A stretch of 13,986 bases of DNA from UBA668 sp966112835 (GCA_966112835.1 CBHWEI010000087.1:1-13986), one strand, 5' to 3'; counted from the stretch's first letter, positions 1 through 6,619 are shown. A program made the numbers and translations. The notes: generated by a model not told the origin, from the letters alone.

Positions 1-2044
1 TCCGGGTGGTTTTTTGGGCCCCTCGGGTCGGGTGTCCCCCGGGGTTTGCGGGGGGCGTGGCCCCCCCAAACCCAGTCTGGGCGCACAGCTCGTCGAACTC
101 GCCGGCGATGCCGCTCCAACCACGCCGCAACGCCCGCACCTGGATGGTCATCGCCGCGGCGTGGGCCCGCGAGTACGGGTAGTCGACCGAGTCGGTCACT
201 TCGAGCAGCTCGTCGAGACAGGCGGTGGCCCGATCCACGTCGGCGGCGTGCACTGCAGCGCAGGTGGCCGCCAGCATTCCTTCGAGCACGGCCGGGTTCC
301 GGCCGGCACCCACCGCAGCGGCCGCTTTCAACGACAGATCCGCGAGCTCGGCGGCCTCGTCGATGCGGCCCTCGAGCAACCGGACCCGGGCACGGATGGC
401 GGGGACCGACACCTGCAGCGCCGGTGCCTCGGGGTTCGCTCCAACGCTGTCGAGCAGCGCGTCGGCAGCAGCGACGTCGCCGCGCAGCACCGCGGCGCGG
501 GCCAGGATGGTGGGCAGGCGGTGCGCGAAGCGGTCGGGCGTGGGCGGCTCGCCGGCCGTCTGCAGTTGGGCGATGTCGTCGGCGATGGCGTCGAGGTCGC
601 CACGGGCCACGTCGCACGACAGGCGCCGCACGACGACGCGCCGGTCGAGCGTGCCCGCCGTGGCGACCGCTCGGTCGAGCCACATGTCGGCCGCGTCGAG
701 GCGGCCTGCGGTGAAGTTGGCGAACCCCAGGTCGATCATCAGGTCGACGTCGACGACGTCGAGCAGCGGCGGCATCTGCTCGAGCCACCGCCGGTACGCG
801 CCACCCCAGCCGCTGTCGGACAGCGCCAGGCCGGGGCGGATGATGAGGTCGATGGCGCCGTTGACGTCGCCCGCGAGCATGAGGTGGTTGAACGCCGAGT
901 CCATCTGGCCGCGCTCGGCCAGCAGGACACCCGCGGCGCGGTGCAGGCGCGCCCATTCGTCGGGGTCGGTCACCTGCAGCTGTCGACGGAGCAGCTCGCG
1001 GAACAGTTGGTGGAACCGATAGGTGGGGTGGTCGTCACCGGACCGCGCCAGGAACACGCCGCCCTCTTCGAGCGCACGCACCTGGGCCGCCACGTCGGAC
1101 CTGCCGGTGAGCGCCGTCGCCAGCTCGACGTCGAAGTCGTCGAGCACCGACACCGCGAGCACCAGCGACCGCTGCGGCGCCGGCAGGCCGTCGATGACCT
1201 CGGTGACCAGGTACTCGGCCACCTCGGCGCCGTGCGCCGGCAGGTCGCGCAGGGCGCGCAGCACGTCGTCGGGACGGGCGAGTGCCGCCAGCTGCAGGCC
1301 GGCCACCCACCCCTCGGCGCTGTCGACCAGATGGCGCAGGTCGCCGTCGTCGAGCGCCGCGCAGCGGTAACCGCGCAGCAGGGCAGCAGTGTGCTGCTCG
1401 TCGAACTGCAGGTCGACGGCACCCAGGCTGGTGAGGCGGCCTTCCAGCCGCCACCGGGCCAGCGGCAGCTGCGGCGCCGTGCGGGCCGTGAACACCAGCT
1501 GCACGTGGTGCGGGGCGCGCTCGACGAGCAGCGCCAGTTGCTCGAGCGCGTCGCGGTCGCGCAGGAACTGCAGGTCGTCGAGGACCAGGACCACGGGCTC
1601 GCCCGACGACACCGCGTGGATGAGCGAGTGGAGGAACGCCGTGTCGGCACCGCGTTCGGCGAGCACCGAGCCCGGCTCGGGGCCGAGCGCCGACGTGGTC
1701 TCGAGCGCCGACACGACGTGGCGCCAGAAGCACAGCGGGTTGGCGTCGAGCGCATCGAGCGAGTACCAGGCGACCGGCCGGTCGGTGACGCCCAGCAGCC
1801 ACTGCCGCACGAGCACCGTCTTGCCGTAGCCGGCCGGCGCGACCACCGCTGCCACCTGCGCTGCCCGGTCGAGCTGCTCCAACCGGTCGGGGCGTTCGAC
1901 CAGCACCGCCGGTAGGTGCGGCGGGAGCAGCTTCGTGGCGATGACGGGCGCGAGCGCGATGCTGCTGGGGACGCCCACGACCACGTCGTCGTCGAGGTCG
2001 TGATCGGTCAGCGAGGGGTTCGCCGGATGACTCGGTCGATGCAT
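1..2044 (-). CDS. MalT/LAL-type LuxR-family ATP-dependent transcriptional regulator (3' part cut by window edge)
   Basis: This is a large STAND-type ATPase regulator like MalT: an N-terminal NTPase senses a ligand through a C-terminal helical repeat region, and a terminal LuxR helix-turn-helix binds DNA. I read the frame by hand; it is open from ATG 2044 to the window edge (681 codons). Residues 69-77 read APAGYGKTV (Walker A) and 151-157 VVLVLDD (Walker B), followed by the MalT-like stretches VFTARTAPQLPLARWR and EGWVAGLQLAAL. After about residue 370 come Ala/Leu-rich helical repeats (HRAAGVLLAERG, ARVRLLEGRIDEAAEL). Family members are usually about 850-950 residues, so the HTH should lie beyond the window. 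The start follows the small upstream gene's TGA by 18 bases in the same frame, suggesting one operon. Identity of the family is firm; inducer and targets are unknown. The last ~25 codons (bases 1-76) do not look like natural coding sequence. Confidence 0.88.
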   Translation of the reverse strand, partial: MHRPSHPANPSLTDHDLDDDVVVGVPSSIALAPVIATKLLPPHLPAVLVERPDRLEQLDRAAQVAAVVAPAGYGKTVLVRQWLLGVTDRPVAWYSLDALDANPLCFWRHVVSALETTSALGPEPGSVLAERGADTAFLHSLIHAVSSGEPVVLVLDDLQFLRDRDALEQLALLVERAPHHVQLVFTARTAPQLPLARWRLEGRLTSLGAVDLQFDEQHTAALLRGYRCAALDDGDLRHLVDSAEGWVAGLQLAALARPDDVLRALRDLPAHGAEVAEYLVTEVIDGLPAPQRSLVLAVSVLDDFDVELATALTGRSDVAAQVRALEEGGVFLARSGDDHPTYRFHQLFRELLRRQLQVTDPDEWARLHRAAGVLLAERGQMDSAFNHLMLAGDVNGAIDLIIRPGLALSDSGWGGAYRRWLEQMPPLLDVVDVDLMIDLGFANFTAGRLDAADMWLDRAVATAGTLDRRVVVRRLSCDVARGDLDAIADDIAQLQTAGEPPTPDRFAHRLPTILARAAVLRGDVAAADALLDSVGANPEAPALQVSVPAIRARVRLLEGRIDEAAELADLSLKAAAAVGAGRNPAVLEGMLAATCAAVHAADVDRATACLDELLEVTDSVDYPYSRAHAAAMTIQVRALRRGWSGIAGEFDELCAQTGFGGATPPANPGGHPTRGAQKTTR
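42..73. repeat. GC homopolymer fold-back hairpin near the window edge
   Basis: The left arm GGGTTTG-C-GGGGGG (42-55) pairs with CCCCCCCAAACCC (61-73) around the loop CGTGG, about 13 bp with one bulged C. It sits in a stretch of homopolymers (T6 at 10-15, C5, G4, G6, C7) unlike the rest of the window. The pairing is certain as written; whether it is natural is doubtful. Confidence 0.6.
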
Positions 2045-2062
2045 GCCGCCCGCCGCTCGGAA

Positions 2063-2293
2063 TCAGGCGCGCTGCTCGGGGGGACGAAGATCGACTCGCA
2101 GCACCAGGAACCCGTCCTCCAGCGTGGCGACGGCGTCGCCGACCATCGCGAAGTCGCGGAAGTCGACCTGTGCCTGGCGGACGAACATGGCCCGCTCGTC
2201 GCCCGCGACGGGCGGCAGGGGGCGCTGCTTCACCGCATGGGCGCGCTCACGGAACCGGGCGATCATCGCATCGGGGTCGAACTGGTCAGCCAT
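2063..2293 (-). CDS. Small conserved-looking acidic protein, function unknown
   Basis: A 76-residue soluble protein starting MADQFDPDAM and ending RVDLRPPEQRA. It has no membrane segment or Cys/His metal motif; the N-terminal half is charged and helical (MIARFRERAHAVKQRP), the rest a short alpha/beta-like stretch (FVRQAQVDFRDFAMVG, GFLVLRVDL). I recognise no named domain. I chose ATG 2293 because a GGAGG lies just before it (only one base away, tighter than usual) and the acidic MADxFDP start looks natural. An in-frame GTG at 2329 would add 12 residues and overlap the preceding gene's TAG by one base (TAGTG), so translational coupling from that start is also possible. It sits between a membrane protein gene and a MalT-like regulator on the same strand, probably one transcript. 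Confidence 0.72.
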   Translation of the reverse strand: MADQFDPDAMIARFRERAHAVKQRPLPPVAGDERAMFVRQAQVDFRDFAMVGDAVATLEDGFLVLRVDLRPPEQRA

Positions 2294-2328
2294 ACCTCCA
2301 CGGTACCCGCGGGTCCGGCCGTGGAGCA

Positions 2329-3135
2329 CTACTCCGACTGCATCCGCAGCAACGGATCGATGGGCACCGGGGTGGGGTCGGAGTCCGCCGGTTCGGGACC
2401 CAGATCGGCGGGCGTGTCGCGGGGTTTGGGTGCCGTGTCGATGACGATGCTCCGCACCACCGGCGGCACCGGCACGGGCGCGGGTTCAGGCTCGACATCA
2501 GCGACCGTCACCGGCTCGGGCACGGGTTCGGCCTCGACCTCGGCGACGGGCTGCAACACGGGCTCGTCGGAGGCCGGCTCGTCGGCGACAGCATCTTCGT
2601 CGCCCACTTCCTCGGCGACGACGTCCTCGGCGCCCGCTTCCTCGGCGACCACGTCCGGGGCGACCACGTCCGGGGCGACCACGTCGTCGGCGGCCGCTTC
2701 CTCGGCGACCGCTTCCTCGGCGCCCACGTCCGGGGCGTCGACGGGCTCGTCCGCCTGCGACGGCACCGGATCGGGGTCGATCAGGTCGTCGAAGGTGTGC
2801 GGGTCGTCGCGCACCATCACGTGCTCCAGGTCCACGGCCTCGACGGCCACCACGGCGGCGTCGGGGTCGCCGTCGGCGTGCGTGGGACGCACCTCGTCGA
2901 TGCGGCGCTGCCGCTCGTTGAAGTCGCTCTTCCACCAACGGCGGGTGCCCATCACCTCCAGCGGGGCCAGCACGGGGTGCTCCACCTTCGAGCTGCGCCA
3001 CCACAACCAGGTGCCCACGCCCAGCGCGACGGCCAGCAGCACCAGCCCGCCGACGGCGAGATAGATGACGCGAGCGTTCGCGGGGTCGTCGAACGTCCCG
3101 TCCGCGATCAGGCCAACCGTCGTCCACGCGCTCAC
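2329..3135 (-). CDS. Single-pass membrane protein with long acidic Ala/Val/Glu/Asp/Pro-rich tail
   Basis: A 268-residue protein. Residues 23-46 form one hydrophobic helix (VIYLAVGGLVLLAVALGVG) ending WLWWRSS, so the short N terminus is probably outside and the long C-terminal part in the cytoplasm by the positive-inside rule. Residues 50-75 are basic (RRWWKSDFNERQRRIDEVR). From about 90 to the end the chain is low-complexity and very acidic, with PDVVA pentapeptides and AEEA/DVVAEE blocks that match a 15-base tandem repeat in the DNA. No catalytic motif is visible; it may be an adaptor or spacer protein. GTG 3135 (GTG AGC GCG TGG) was chosen because it is the first start after a likely promoter region shared with the divergent gene at 3205. 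It heads the minus-strand set with the small protein and the MalT-like regulator. Function unknown. Confidence 0.78.
   Translation of the reverse strand: MSAWTTVGLIADGTFDDPANARVIYLAVGGLVLLAVALGVGTWLWWRSSKVEHPVLAPLEVMGTRRWWKSDFNERQRRIDEVRPTHADGDPDAAVVAVEAVDLEHVMVRDDPHTFDDLIDPDPVPSQADEPVDAPDVGAEEAVAEEAAADDVVAPDVVAPDVVAEEAGAEDVVAEEVGDEDAVADEPASDEPVLQPVAEVEAEPVPEPVTVADVEPEPAPVPVPPVVRSIVIDTAPKPRDTPADLGPEPADSDPTPVPIDPLLRMQSE
2570..2755 (-). repeat. Low-complexity coding repeat with a 15-bp tandem core at 2644-2685
   Basis: Within the acidic membrane protein gene, the plus-strand unit GGCGACCACGTCCGG occurs twice in full and once partly (12 bases) in tandem at 2644-2685, encoding PDVVA repeats on the minus strand. 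Around it, degenerate copies of CTTCCTCGGCGAC recur (AEEA/VAEE blocks). The period is a multiple of three, so copy-number change would keep the frame. Confidence 0.8.
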
Positions 3136-3204
3136 GGATCACAGTGTCGCACGCGAGCAGGGGTTTCCCCATGCCACACCGTGTGAACCGCTCGTGAATG
3201 CGCC
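3136..3204. promoter_or_regulatory. Divergent intergenic region between two membrane-protein genes
   Basis: This 69-base gap separates the minus gene starting at 3135 from the plus gene starting at 3205, so promoters for both must lie here or in the gene starts. On the minus strand GACACT is followed by 7 bases and the GTG start, a weak leaderless-type -10. On the plus strand no convincing -10 or Shine-Dalgarno is visible (GTGAATGCGCC before ATG). Promoter assignment is inference. Confidence 0.4.
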
Positions 3205-3624
3205 ATGCTGTCGCCCGTGGACTTCCTGTGGTTCGTGCTCTTCGGCCTCGTCATGGCCGTCCTGTGGTGGATCGCCTACCGCATCGACCCGCACTACTCG
3301 TCCAAGGACGGCACCCGCTTCCTGTGCCACGGGCAGGAGCTCATCGACGGCCAGGCCAACGGTCGGCGCAAGGAGACCCGGGTCACGGTGCTGCCCGACG
3401 GCGCGCTGCTGTGCTCGCAGAAGCGGTACGCCCGCCGCAAGGACGAGCAGTGGGCCATCATCGGCAAGTCGCAGACGCCGCCGAAGAACAAGGAGATCTA
3501 CCTGGTTCGCCGGTTCCAGGACGGAGCCTGGCTGAAGGAACAACTGTCGCTGAGCATCCCGGCCAGCAGCAGGGTGGTCCCCGTGCTCGACGAGGCGATG
3601 GCCAAGCGGGGTCTGAACCCCTGA
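3205..3624 (+). CDS. Single-pass membrane protein, function unknown
   Basis: A 139-residue protein with one N-terminal transmembrane helix (residues about 7-25, FLWFVLFGLVMAVLWWIAY) followed by a basic soluble domain. The soluble part contains FLCHGQELIDGQ (39-50), a basic stretch RRKETRVTVLPDGALLC (54-70) and KRYARRKDEQW (73-83); two cysteines (C41, C70) are spread out and form no obvious metal motif. The fold looks like a small beta-rich domain anchored to the membrane and probably facing the cytoplasm; I recognise no named family. ATG 3205 is the first start; GTG 3217 (VDFLW) is a possible alternative giving 135 residues. The gene is divergent from the acidic membrane protein and convergent with metX, only 16 bases away. 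Confidence 0.75.
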   Translation: MLSPVDFLWFVLFGLVMAVLWWIAYRIDPHYSSKDGTRFLCHGQELIDGQANGRRKETRVTVLPDGALLCSQKRYARRKDEQWAIIGKSQTPPKNKEIYLVRRFQDGAWLKEQLSLSIPASSRVVPVLDEAMAKRGLNP

Positions 3625-3640
3625 CGTTCAGGCCAGTCGT

Positions 3641-4819
3641 TCAGGCCAGCCGGTTCAGAAACGTCCGCAGCGGCGCGCTCACCTGGTCCAGGTTGATGAG
3701 GAACGCGTCGTGCCCGTGCGGCGAGTCGATCTCGACGAACTCGCTCGGCGTGCCGCCCGCCACCAGCAGGTCGTGGATCTGTCGCTGCTGGTACGACGGG
3801 TACAGGATGTCGCTGGTGATGGCCATCACCAGCGAGGGTGCGGTGATGCGGCTCATCGCGGCGACCAGCCCGTTGCGGCTGCGGCCCACGTCGTGCAGGT
3901 CCATTGCCTTGCCGATGATGAGGTAGCTGTTCGTGTCGAAGCGGCGCACCAGCTTGTCGCCGTGGTAGTCCAGGTAGGCCTCCACCTCGAAGCGCTGCCA
4001 CAGGTCCAATGAGTCGTGCAACGTGGCACCATCGGCCAGTTCTCGGCCGAAGCGGTCGGTGAACACGTTGTCGCTGCGGAACGTCACCTGCGCCACCATG
4101 CGCGCAGTCGACAGGCCCTCCCACGGGCCCTCACCGTCGGACGCGTCGTAGTAGTCGCCACCGCGCCACTTCGGGTCCATGCGAATGGCCCGGCGGCCGA
4201 TGGCACCCCACGCGATCTGCTGTGCGCTGGCCTGCGCGCAGGTGGCGATGGGCACGATGGCGCCCACACGATCGGGGAATGTGATGGCCCACTCGAGCAC
4301 CTGCATGCCGCCCATCGAGCCACCCACCACCGCAGCCCAGCGGCGCACGCCCAGGTGGTCGGCCAGGCGGGCCTGGGCGCGCACCATGTCGCGGATGGTG
4401 ATGACCGGGAAGCGACTGCCGTAGGCGCGGCCGTCGTCGGGGTGCGGCGAGGCCGGGCCGGTGGAGCCCTGGCACCCGCCGAGCACGTTCACGCAGACCA
4501 CGAACCAACGGTCGGTGTCGATGGCCATGCCGGGGCCCACCACACCCTCCCACCAGCCCGGCGCGGCGTCGCCCGAGCCCGGCTGGCTGGCGGCGTGGCT
4601 CTCGCCGGTCCAGGCGTGGCACAGCAGCACGGCATTGCTCGCGTCGGGCGCGAGCGTGCCCCACGTCTCGTACGCCAGGGTCACCTGCGCCAGCGTGGCG
4701 CCGCCGTCGAGCGCGAGCGGACGGTCGAACGCGTGGAACCGACGAGCGCCCACGGGGTGACCCGGCATCCAGGCGCCCGTCACAGGATGTGGTCGCGCAG
4801 GGCGGGGCAGCCCGGTCAT
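3641..4819 (-). CDS. metX: Homoserine O-acetyltransferase
   Basis: MetX acylates L-homoserine, using acetyl-CoA in most actinobacteria, as the first committed step of methionine synthesis in the cytoplasm. The 392-residue alpha/beta-hydrolase has the full family pattern: LCHAWTGESHA (66-76), the signature NVLGGCQGSTGP (111-122), the nucleophile elbow GGSMGGMQ with Ser168, acid Asp337 in AITSDILYP, and His370 in SPHGHDAFL. Length is normal (about 370-400). ATG 4819 is fixed by an AGGAGG placed 5 bases upstream. The 239-base leader carries a SAM-I/IV-type riboswitch, so expression should fall when SAM is high. The upstream co-directional gene is an ICL/PEP-mutase lyase with no clear sulfur role. 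Acetyl rather than succinyl specificity is inferred from the family, not proven by the sequence. Confidence 0.95.
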   Translation of the reverse strand: MTGLPRPARPHPVTGAWMPGHPVGARRFHAFDRPLALDGGATLAQVTLAYETWGTLAPDASNAVLLCHAWTGESHAASQPGSGDAAPGWWEGVVGPGMAIDTDRWFVVCVNVLGGCQGSTGPASPHPDDGRAYGSRFPVITIRDMVRAQARLADHLGVRRWAAVVGGSMGGMQVLEWAITFPDRVGAIVPIATCAQASAQQIAWGAIGRRAIRMDPKWRGGDYYDASDGEGPWEGLSTARMVAQVTFRSDNVFTDRFGRELADGATLHDSLDLWQRFEVEAYLDYHGDKLVRRFDTNSYLIIGKAMDLHDVGRSRNGLVAAMSRITAPSLVMAITSDILYPSYQQRQIHDLLVAGGTPSEFVEIDSPHGHDAFLINLDQVSAPLRTFLNRLA

Positions 4820-4824
4820 CGGTT

Positions 4825-4830
4825 CCTCCT
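4825..4830 (-). promoter_or_regulatory. Strong Shine-Dalgarno of metX
   Basis: Minus-strand AGGAGG followed by AACCG and ATG 4819. It stands out because several other genes here have no visible ribosome binding site. Its accessibility may be what the upstream riboswitch controls, since no U-tract terminator is seen in the leader. Confidence 0.8.
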
Positions 4831-4892
4831 CTCACGCCATTCGGCGTCGCAGTCGTGGTTCGTCGTCACGCTGCACGAGGGAAGCGGTTGTT

Positions 4893-4909
4893 GCCAGGTC
4901 GAGCCTGGC
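4893..4909 (-). promoter_or_regulatory. Leader hairpin between riboswitch aptamer and metX, possible expression platform
   Basis: Minus-strand GCCAGG-CTCGA-CCTGGC forms a perfect 6-bp stem with a 5-base loop, about 75 bases before the metX start. It is not followed by a U-tract, so it is not a standard intrinsic terminator. It could be part of a translational switch or only a spacer hairpin. Confidence 0.45.
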
Positions 4910-4924
4910 CACATCCCCACCGGA

Positions 4925-5036
4925 CCGCACGGACGAACCGTACGGCATCGACAGGAAGGCACCGTGGGGCTTCCACCCCGGTTGCCGGATCCCGGGCCCC
5001 TCCTCGCGGAGGTTGCGGGCTCACTCGTGATGCGTG
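4925..5036 (-). ncRNA. SAM riboswitch of the SAM-I/SAM-IV clan, upstream of metX
   Basis: Read on the minus strand, the leader shows the conserved core of the SAM-I/SAM-IV aptamer. P1 is GCATC (5033-5029) pairing with GATGC (4949-4945). The segment after P1 is ACGAGTGA, close to AUGAGUG of the Mycobacterium SAM-IV RNA. A CCTCC-GCGA-GGAGG hairpin (5012-4999) caps the P2 arm, CCGGCAACC (4988-4980) follows, P3 is GGGG-TGGAAG-CCCC (4979-4966), and GGTGCC (4963-4958) closes P4 with GGCAACC. Immediately 3' of P1 a GTACGG/CCGTGC hairpin (4943-4927) occupies the place of the extra SAM-IV helix. Location between genes and directly before metX agrees with SAM sensing. SAM-IV versus the SAM-I/IV variant cannot be settled by eye. 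Confidence 0.88.
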
Positions 5037-5058
5037 ACGGCAGGCACCATAGCAACGT

Positions 5059-5919
5059 TCACGGCTCGAACCGCTGCTCCATTCGGTAGTGGCCGTCCAG
5101 GTCCACCACCTCGCCGAACTCCTGGAAGTCGACCAGGTAGCCCAGGTGATCGCGCAGGCTGCCCTTCTCGCGCAGCACCTCCAGCGACCGTTGCACGGCC
5201 TTGGTCATGGTGAACAACGCCGACAGCGGCGACACGATGAGCAGGAACCCCAGGTCGGCCAGTTCCTTCGGCGTCAGCAGCGGGGTGCGACCGGTTTCGA
5301 CCATGTTCGCCACGAGCGCGATGTCGGGCAGCGCCGCAGCGATGCGCTCCAGCTCGTCGATGGACTCGGGCGCTTCGACGAACAGCGCGTCGACGCCGGT
5401 GTCGCGGGCCATCTTCGCTCGCTCGATGGCCTCGTCCAGCCCGATGGCGGCGCGGGCGTCGGTGCGGGCAGTGATGTGCAGGTCGTCGGCGGCGTGCACC
5501 GCGGCGCGCAGCTTCGCCAGCCAGTCCTCGCGCGGGATGACCTGTTTGCCGGCCATGTGGCCGCAGCGCTTGGGCCACACCTGGTCCTCCAGGAACAGGC
5601 CCGACGCACCGGCCTGCTGCCACAGCTGCACCGTGCGGATGGTGTTCAGCGGGTTGCCGTAGCCGGTGTCGGCGTCGACCACCACCTCCAGGCCCGGGTT
5701 GGCCGTGCACACCCGGCGGGCCACCTCGGCCATCTCGGTCTGGGTGAGGTACCCGAAGTCGGGCAGGCCCAGCAGCGTGCCGCTGACCGCGTACCCGCTG
5801 AGGAACACGGTGCCGAAGCCGGCCTGTTCGGCCAGGCGGGCCGACAGGGCGTCCCACACGCCGGGCATCAGGACGGACTCGCTCGCCGACAGCCGCCAGC
5901 GCAAGGTGGTTCCACTCAC
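5059..5919 (-). CDS. Isocitrate lyase/PEP mutase superfamily protein (methylisocitrate lyase-like)
   Basis: A 286-residue TIM-barrel enzyme of the ICL/PEPM superfamily, which cleaves or forms C-C or P-C bonds in 2-oxoacid substrates with Mg2+. Visible family elements are the N-terminal MPGVWDALSARLAEQAGF (18-35), FLSGYAVS (39-46), metal-binding VDADTGYGN (81-89), EDQVWPKRCGHMAGK (111-125) with the catalytic loop KRCGH (117-121), ITARTDA (149-155), LFVEAP (179-184) and ANMVETG (204-210). The KRCGH loop is that of lyases such as PrpB (2-methylisocitrate lyase), not of phosphonopyruvate mutases. However, no prpC/prpD neighbours are present, so the substrate is open (methylisocitrate, oxaloacetate or another). 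GTG 5919 is the first start after a palindrome-rich divergent region. The stop lies about 25 bases before the SAM aptamer, so metX could be read from its own promoter within this gene's 3' end or by readthrough. Confidence 0.85.
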   Translation of the reverse strand: MSGTTLRWRLSASESVLMPGVWDALSARLAEQAGFGTVFLSGYAVSGTLLGLPDFGYLTQTEMAEVARRVCTANPGLEVVVDADTGYGNPLNTIRTVQLWQQAGASGLFLEDQVWPKRCGHMAGKQVIPREDWLAKLRAAVHAADDLHITARTDARAAIGLDEAIERAKMARDTGVDALFVEAPESIDELERIAAALPDIALVANMVETGRTPLLTPKELADLGFLLIVSPLSALFTMTKAVQRSLEVLREKGSLRDHLGYLVDFQEFGEVVDLDGHYRMEQRFEP

Positions 5920-5963
5920 CCGATCGAGGTTAGTCGGGCGGGCACCGCACAGCCCCAGGGGTG

Positions 5964-6019
5964 GCTGATGGGTGAGTCAGCCTGACTGAGACCGCCGTCA
6001 ATCCGGCTGACCCATCAGC
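5964..6019. repeat. Large imperfect inverted repeat in a divergent promoter region
   Basis: The left arm GCTGATGGGT-GAGT-CAGCC (5964-5982) pairs with the right arm GGCTGACCCATCAGC (6005-6019), apart from a 4-base bulge. The left arm also contains a separate perfect 13-bp palindrome AGTCAG-C-CTGACT (5975-5987). It lies between the divergent starts at 5919 (minus) and 6059 (plus), where an operator would sit. There is no U-tract on either side, so a terminator is unlikely. Confidence 0.7.
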
Positions 6020-6058
6020 GAGTGGACGGGGGCCGCATCCGGCGACAGGATGACCGCA

Positions 6059-6589
6059 ATGAGCGTCAGCTTCCTCACTCCGAAGGTCCGCACCGCCGCG
6101 CTGCCCCAGGGCGGCCACGGTTCGATCGCGCTCGAGCACATCGCGGCCGGCGAGGTGGTCGCCGCGTTCGGCGGACGCTGCGTGTCGCGCCACGAGCTCG
6201 ACCTGTTGCCCGCCGACCAGCAGTCGCGCAGCATCCAGATCGACGAGTCGCTGTACCTGGCCGCCAGCCCCGAGCCCGAACCGGCCGACTTCGTGCGCCA
6301 CTCGTGCGAGCCGAACTGCGGCATGCGCGGCAACACCGTCGTGGTGGCCCTGCGCGACATCGCACCCGGCGAGGCCGTCACCTACGACTACGCCATGGCC
6401 GACGGCAGCGACTACGACGAGTTCGAGTGCCAGTGCGGCACCGTGCAGTGCCGCGGCAAGGTCACCGGGCACGACTGGATGCTGCCCGAGCTGCAGCTCC
6501 GCCACCGTGGCTCGTTCAGCCCGTACCTGGCCGCGCGCATCGCGTCGCTGGTCAGCGTCGGCGCCGAACGCCGCGCCTTCTCGCTCTGA
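6059..6589 (+). CDS. SET-domain protein (putative protein-lysine methyltransferase) with post-SET zinc motif
   Basis: A 176-residue minimal SET protein. SET enzymes transfer a methyl group from SAM to lysine side chains of proteins. Visible motifs are an N-terminal HGSIALEHIAAGEVVAAFGG (the Gly-rich SAM-binding strand, about 20-39), RHSCEPNCG (80-88; counterpart of NHSCxPNC), GEAVTYDYAM (104-113) with the conserved Tyr of the GExLTYDY motif, and FECQCGTVQCRG (122-133), a post-SET CxCx4C. C87, C124, C126 and C131 would form the zinc site. The usual Asn of NHSC is Arg here. I chose ATG 6059 because CAGGAT lies 7 bases before it in the same leaderless geometry as other genes; ATG 6050 is in frame and adds three residues. 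It is 37 bases before the saccharopine-dehydrogenase-like gene on the same strand. The protein target is unknown. Confidence 0.88.
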   Translation: MSVSFLTPKVRTAALPQGGHGSIALEHIAAGEVVAAFGGRCVSRHELDLLPADQQSRSIQIDESLYLAASPEPEPADFVRHSCEPNCGMRGNTVVVALRDIAPGEAVTYDYAMADGSDYDEFECQCGTVQCRGKVTGHDWMLPELQLRHRGSFSPYLAARIASLVSVGAERRAFSL

Positions 6590-6613
6590 ATTCCGCCCGG
6601 CGCGACGCTGGGC

Positions 6614-6619
6614 TACCGT
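6614..6619 (+). promoter_or_regulatory. Candidate leaderless -10 box
   Basis: TACCGT followed by exactly 7 bases and then ATG 6627, with no Shine-Dalgarno visible. This would place the transcription start at or next to the start codon, so the dehydrogenase-like gene may have its own promoter. Confidence 0.5.

Noticed and set aside
970..1802. Two minus-strand open frames (261 and 255 codons) inside the regulator
   Set aside because: They are in the wrong frame relative to the Walker motifs and are Arg/Ser/Thr-rich or Arg/Ala/Pro-rich shadows.
14..1915. A 633-codon plus-strand open frame opposite the MalT-like regulator
   Set aside because: The minus frame has clear Walker A and B motifs; the plus translation is low-complexity and motif-free.
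2570..2755. Repeat array considered as a CRISPR or regulatory iteron
   Set aside because: The period is 15 bases and in frame within a coding gene, there are no spacers, and the copies encode a repetitive acidic peptide.
3608..3621. Hairpin GGGGT-CTGA-ACCCC as an intrinsic terminator at the end of the 3205-3624 gene
   Set aside because: The stem is only 5 bp, lies before the stop codon and has no U-tract.
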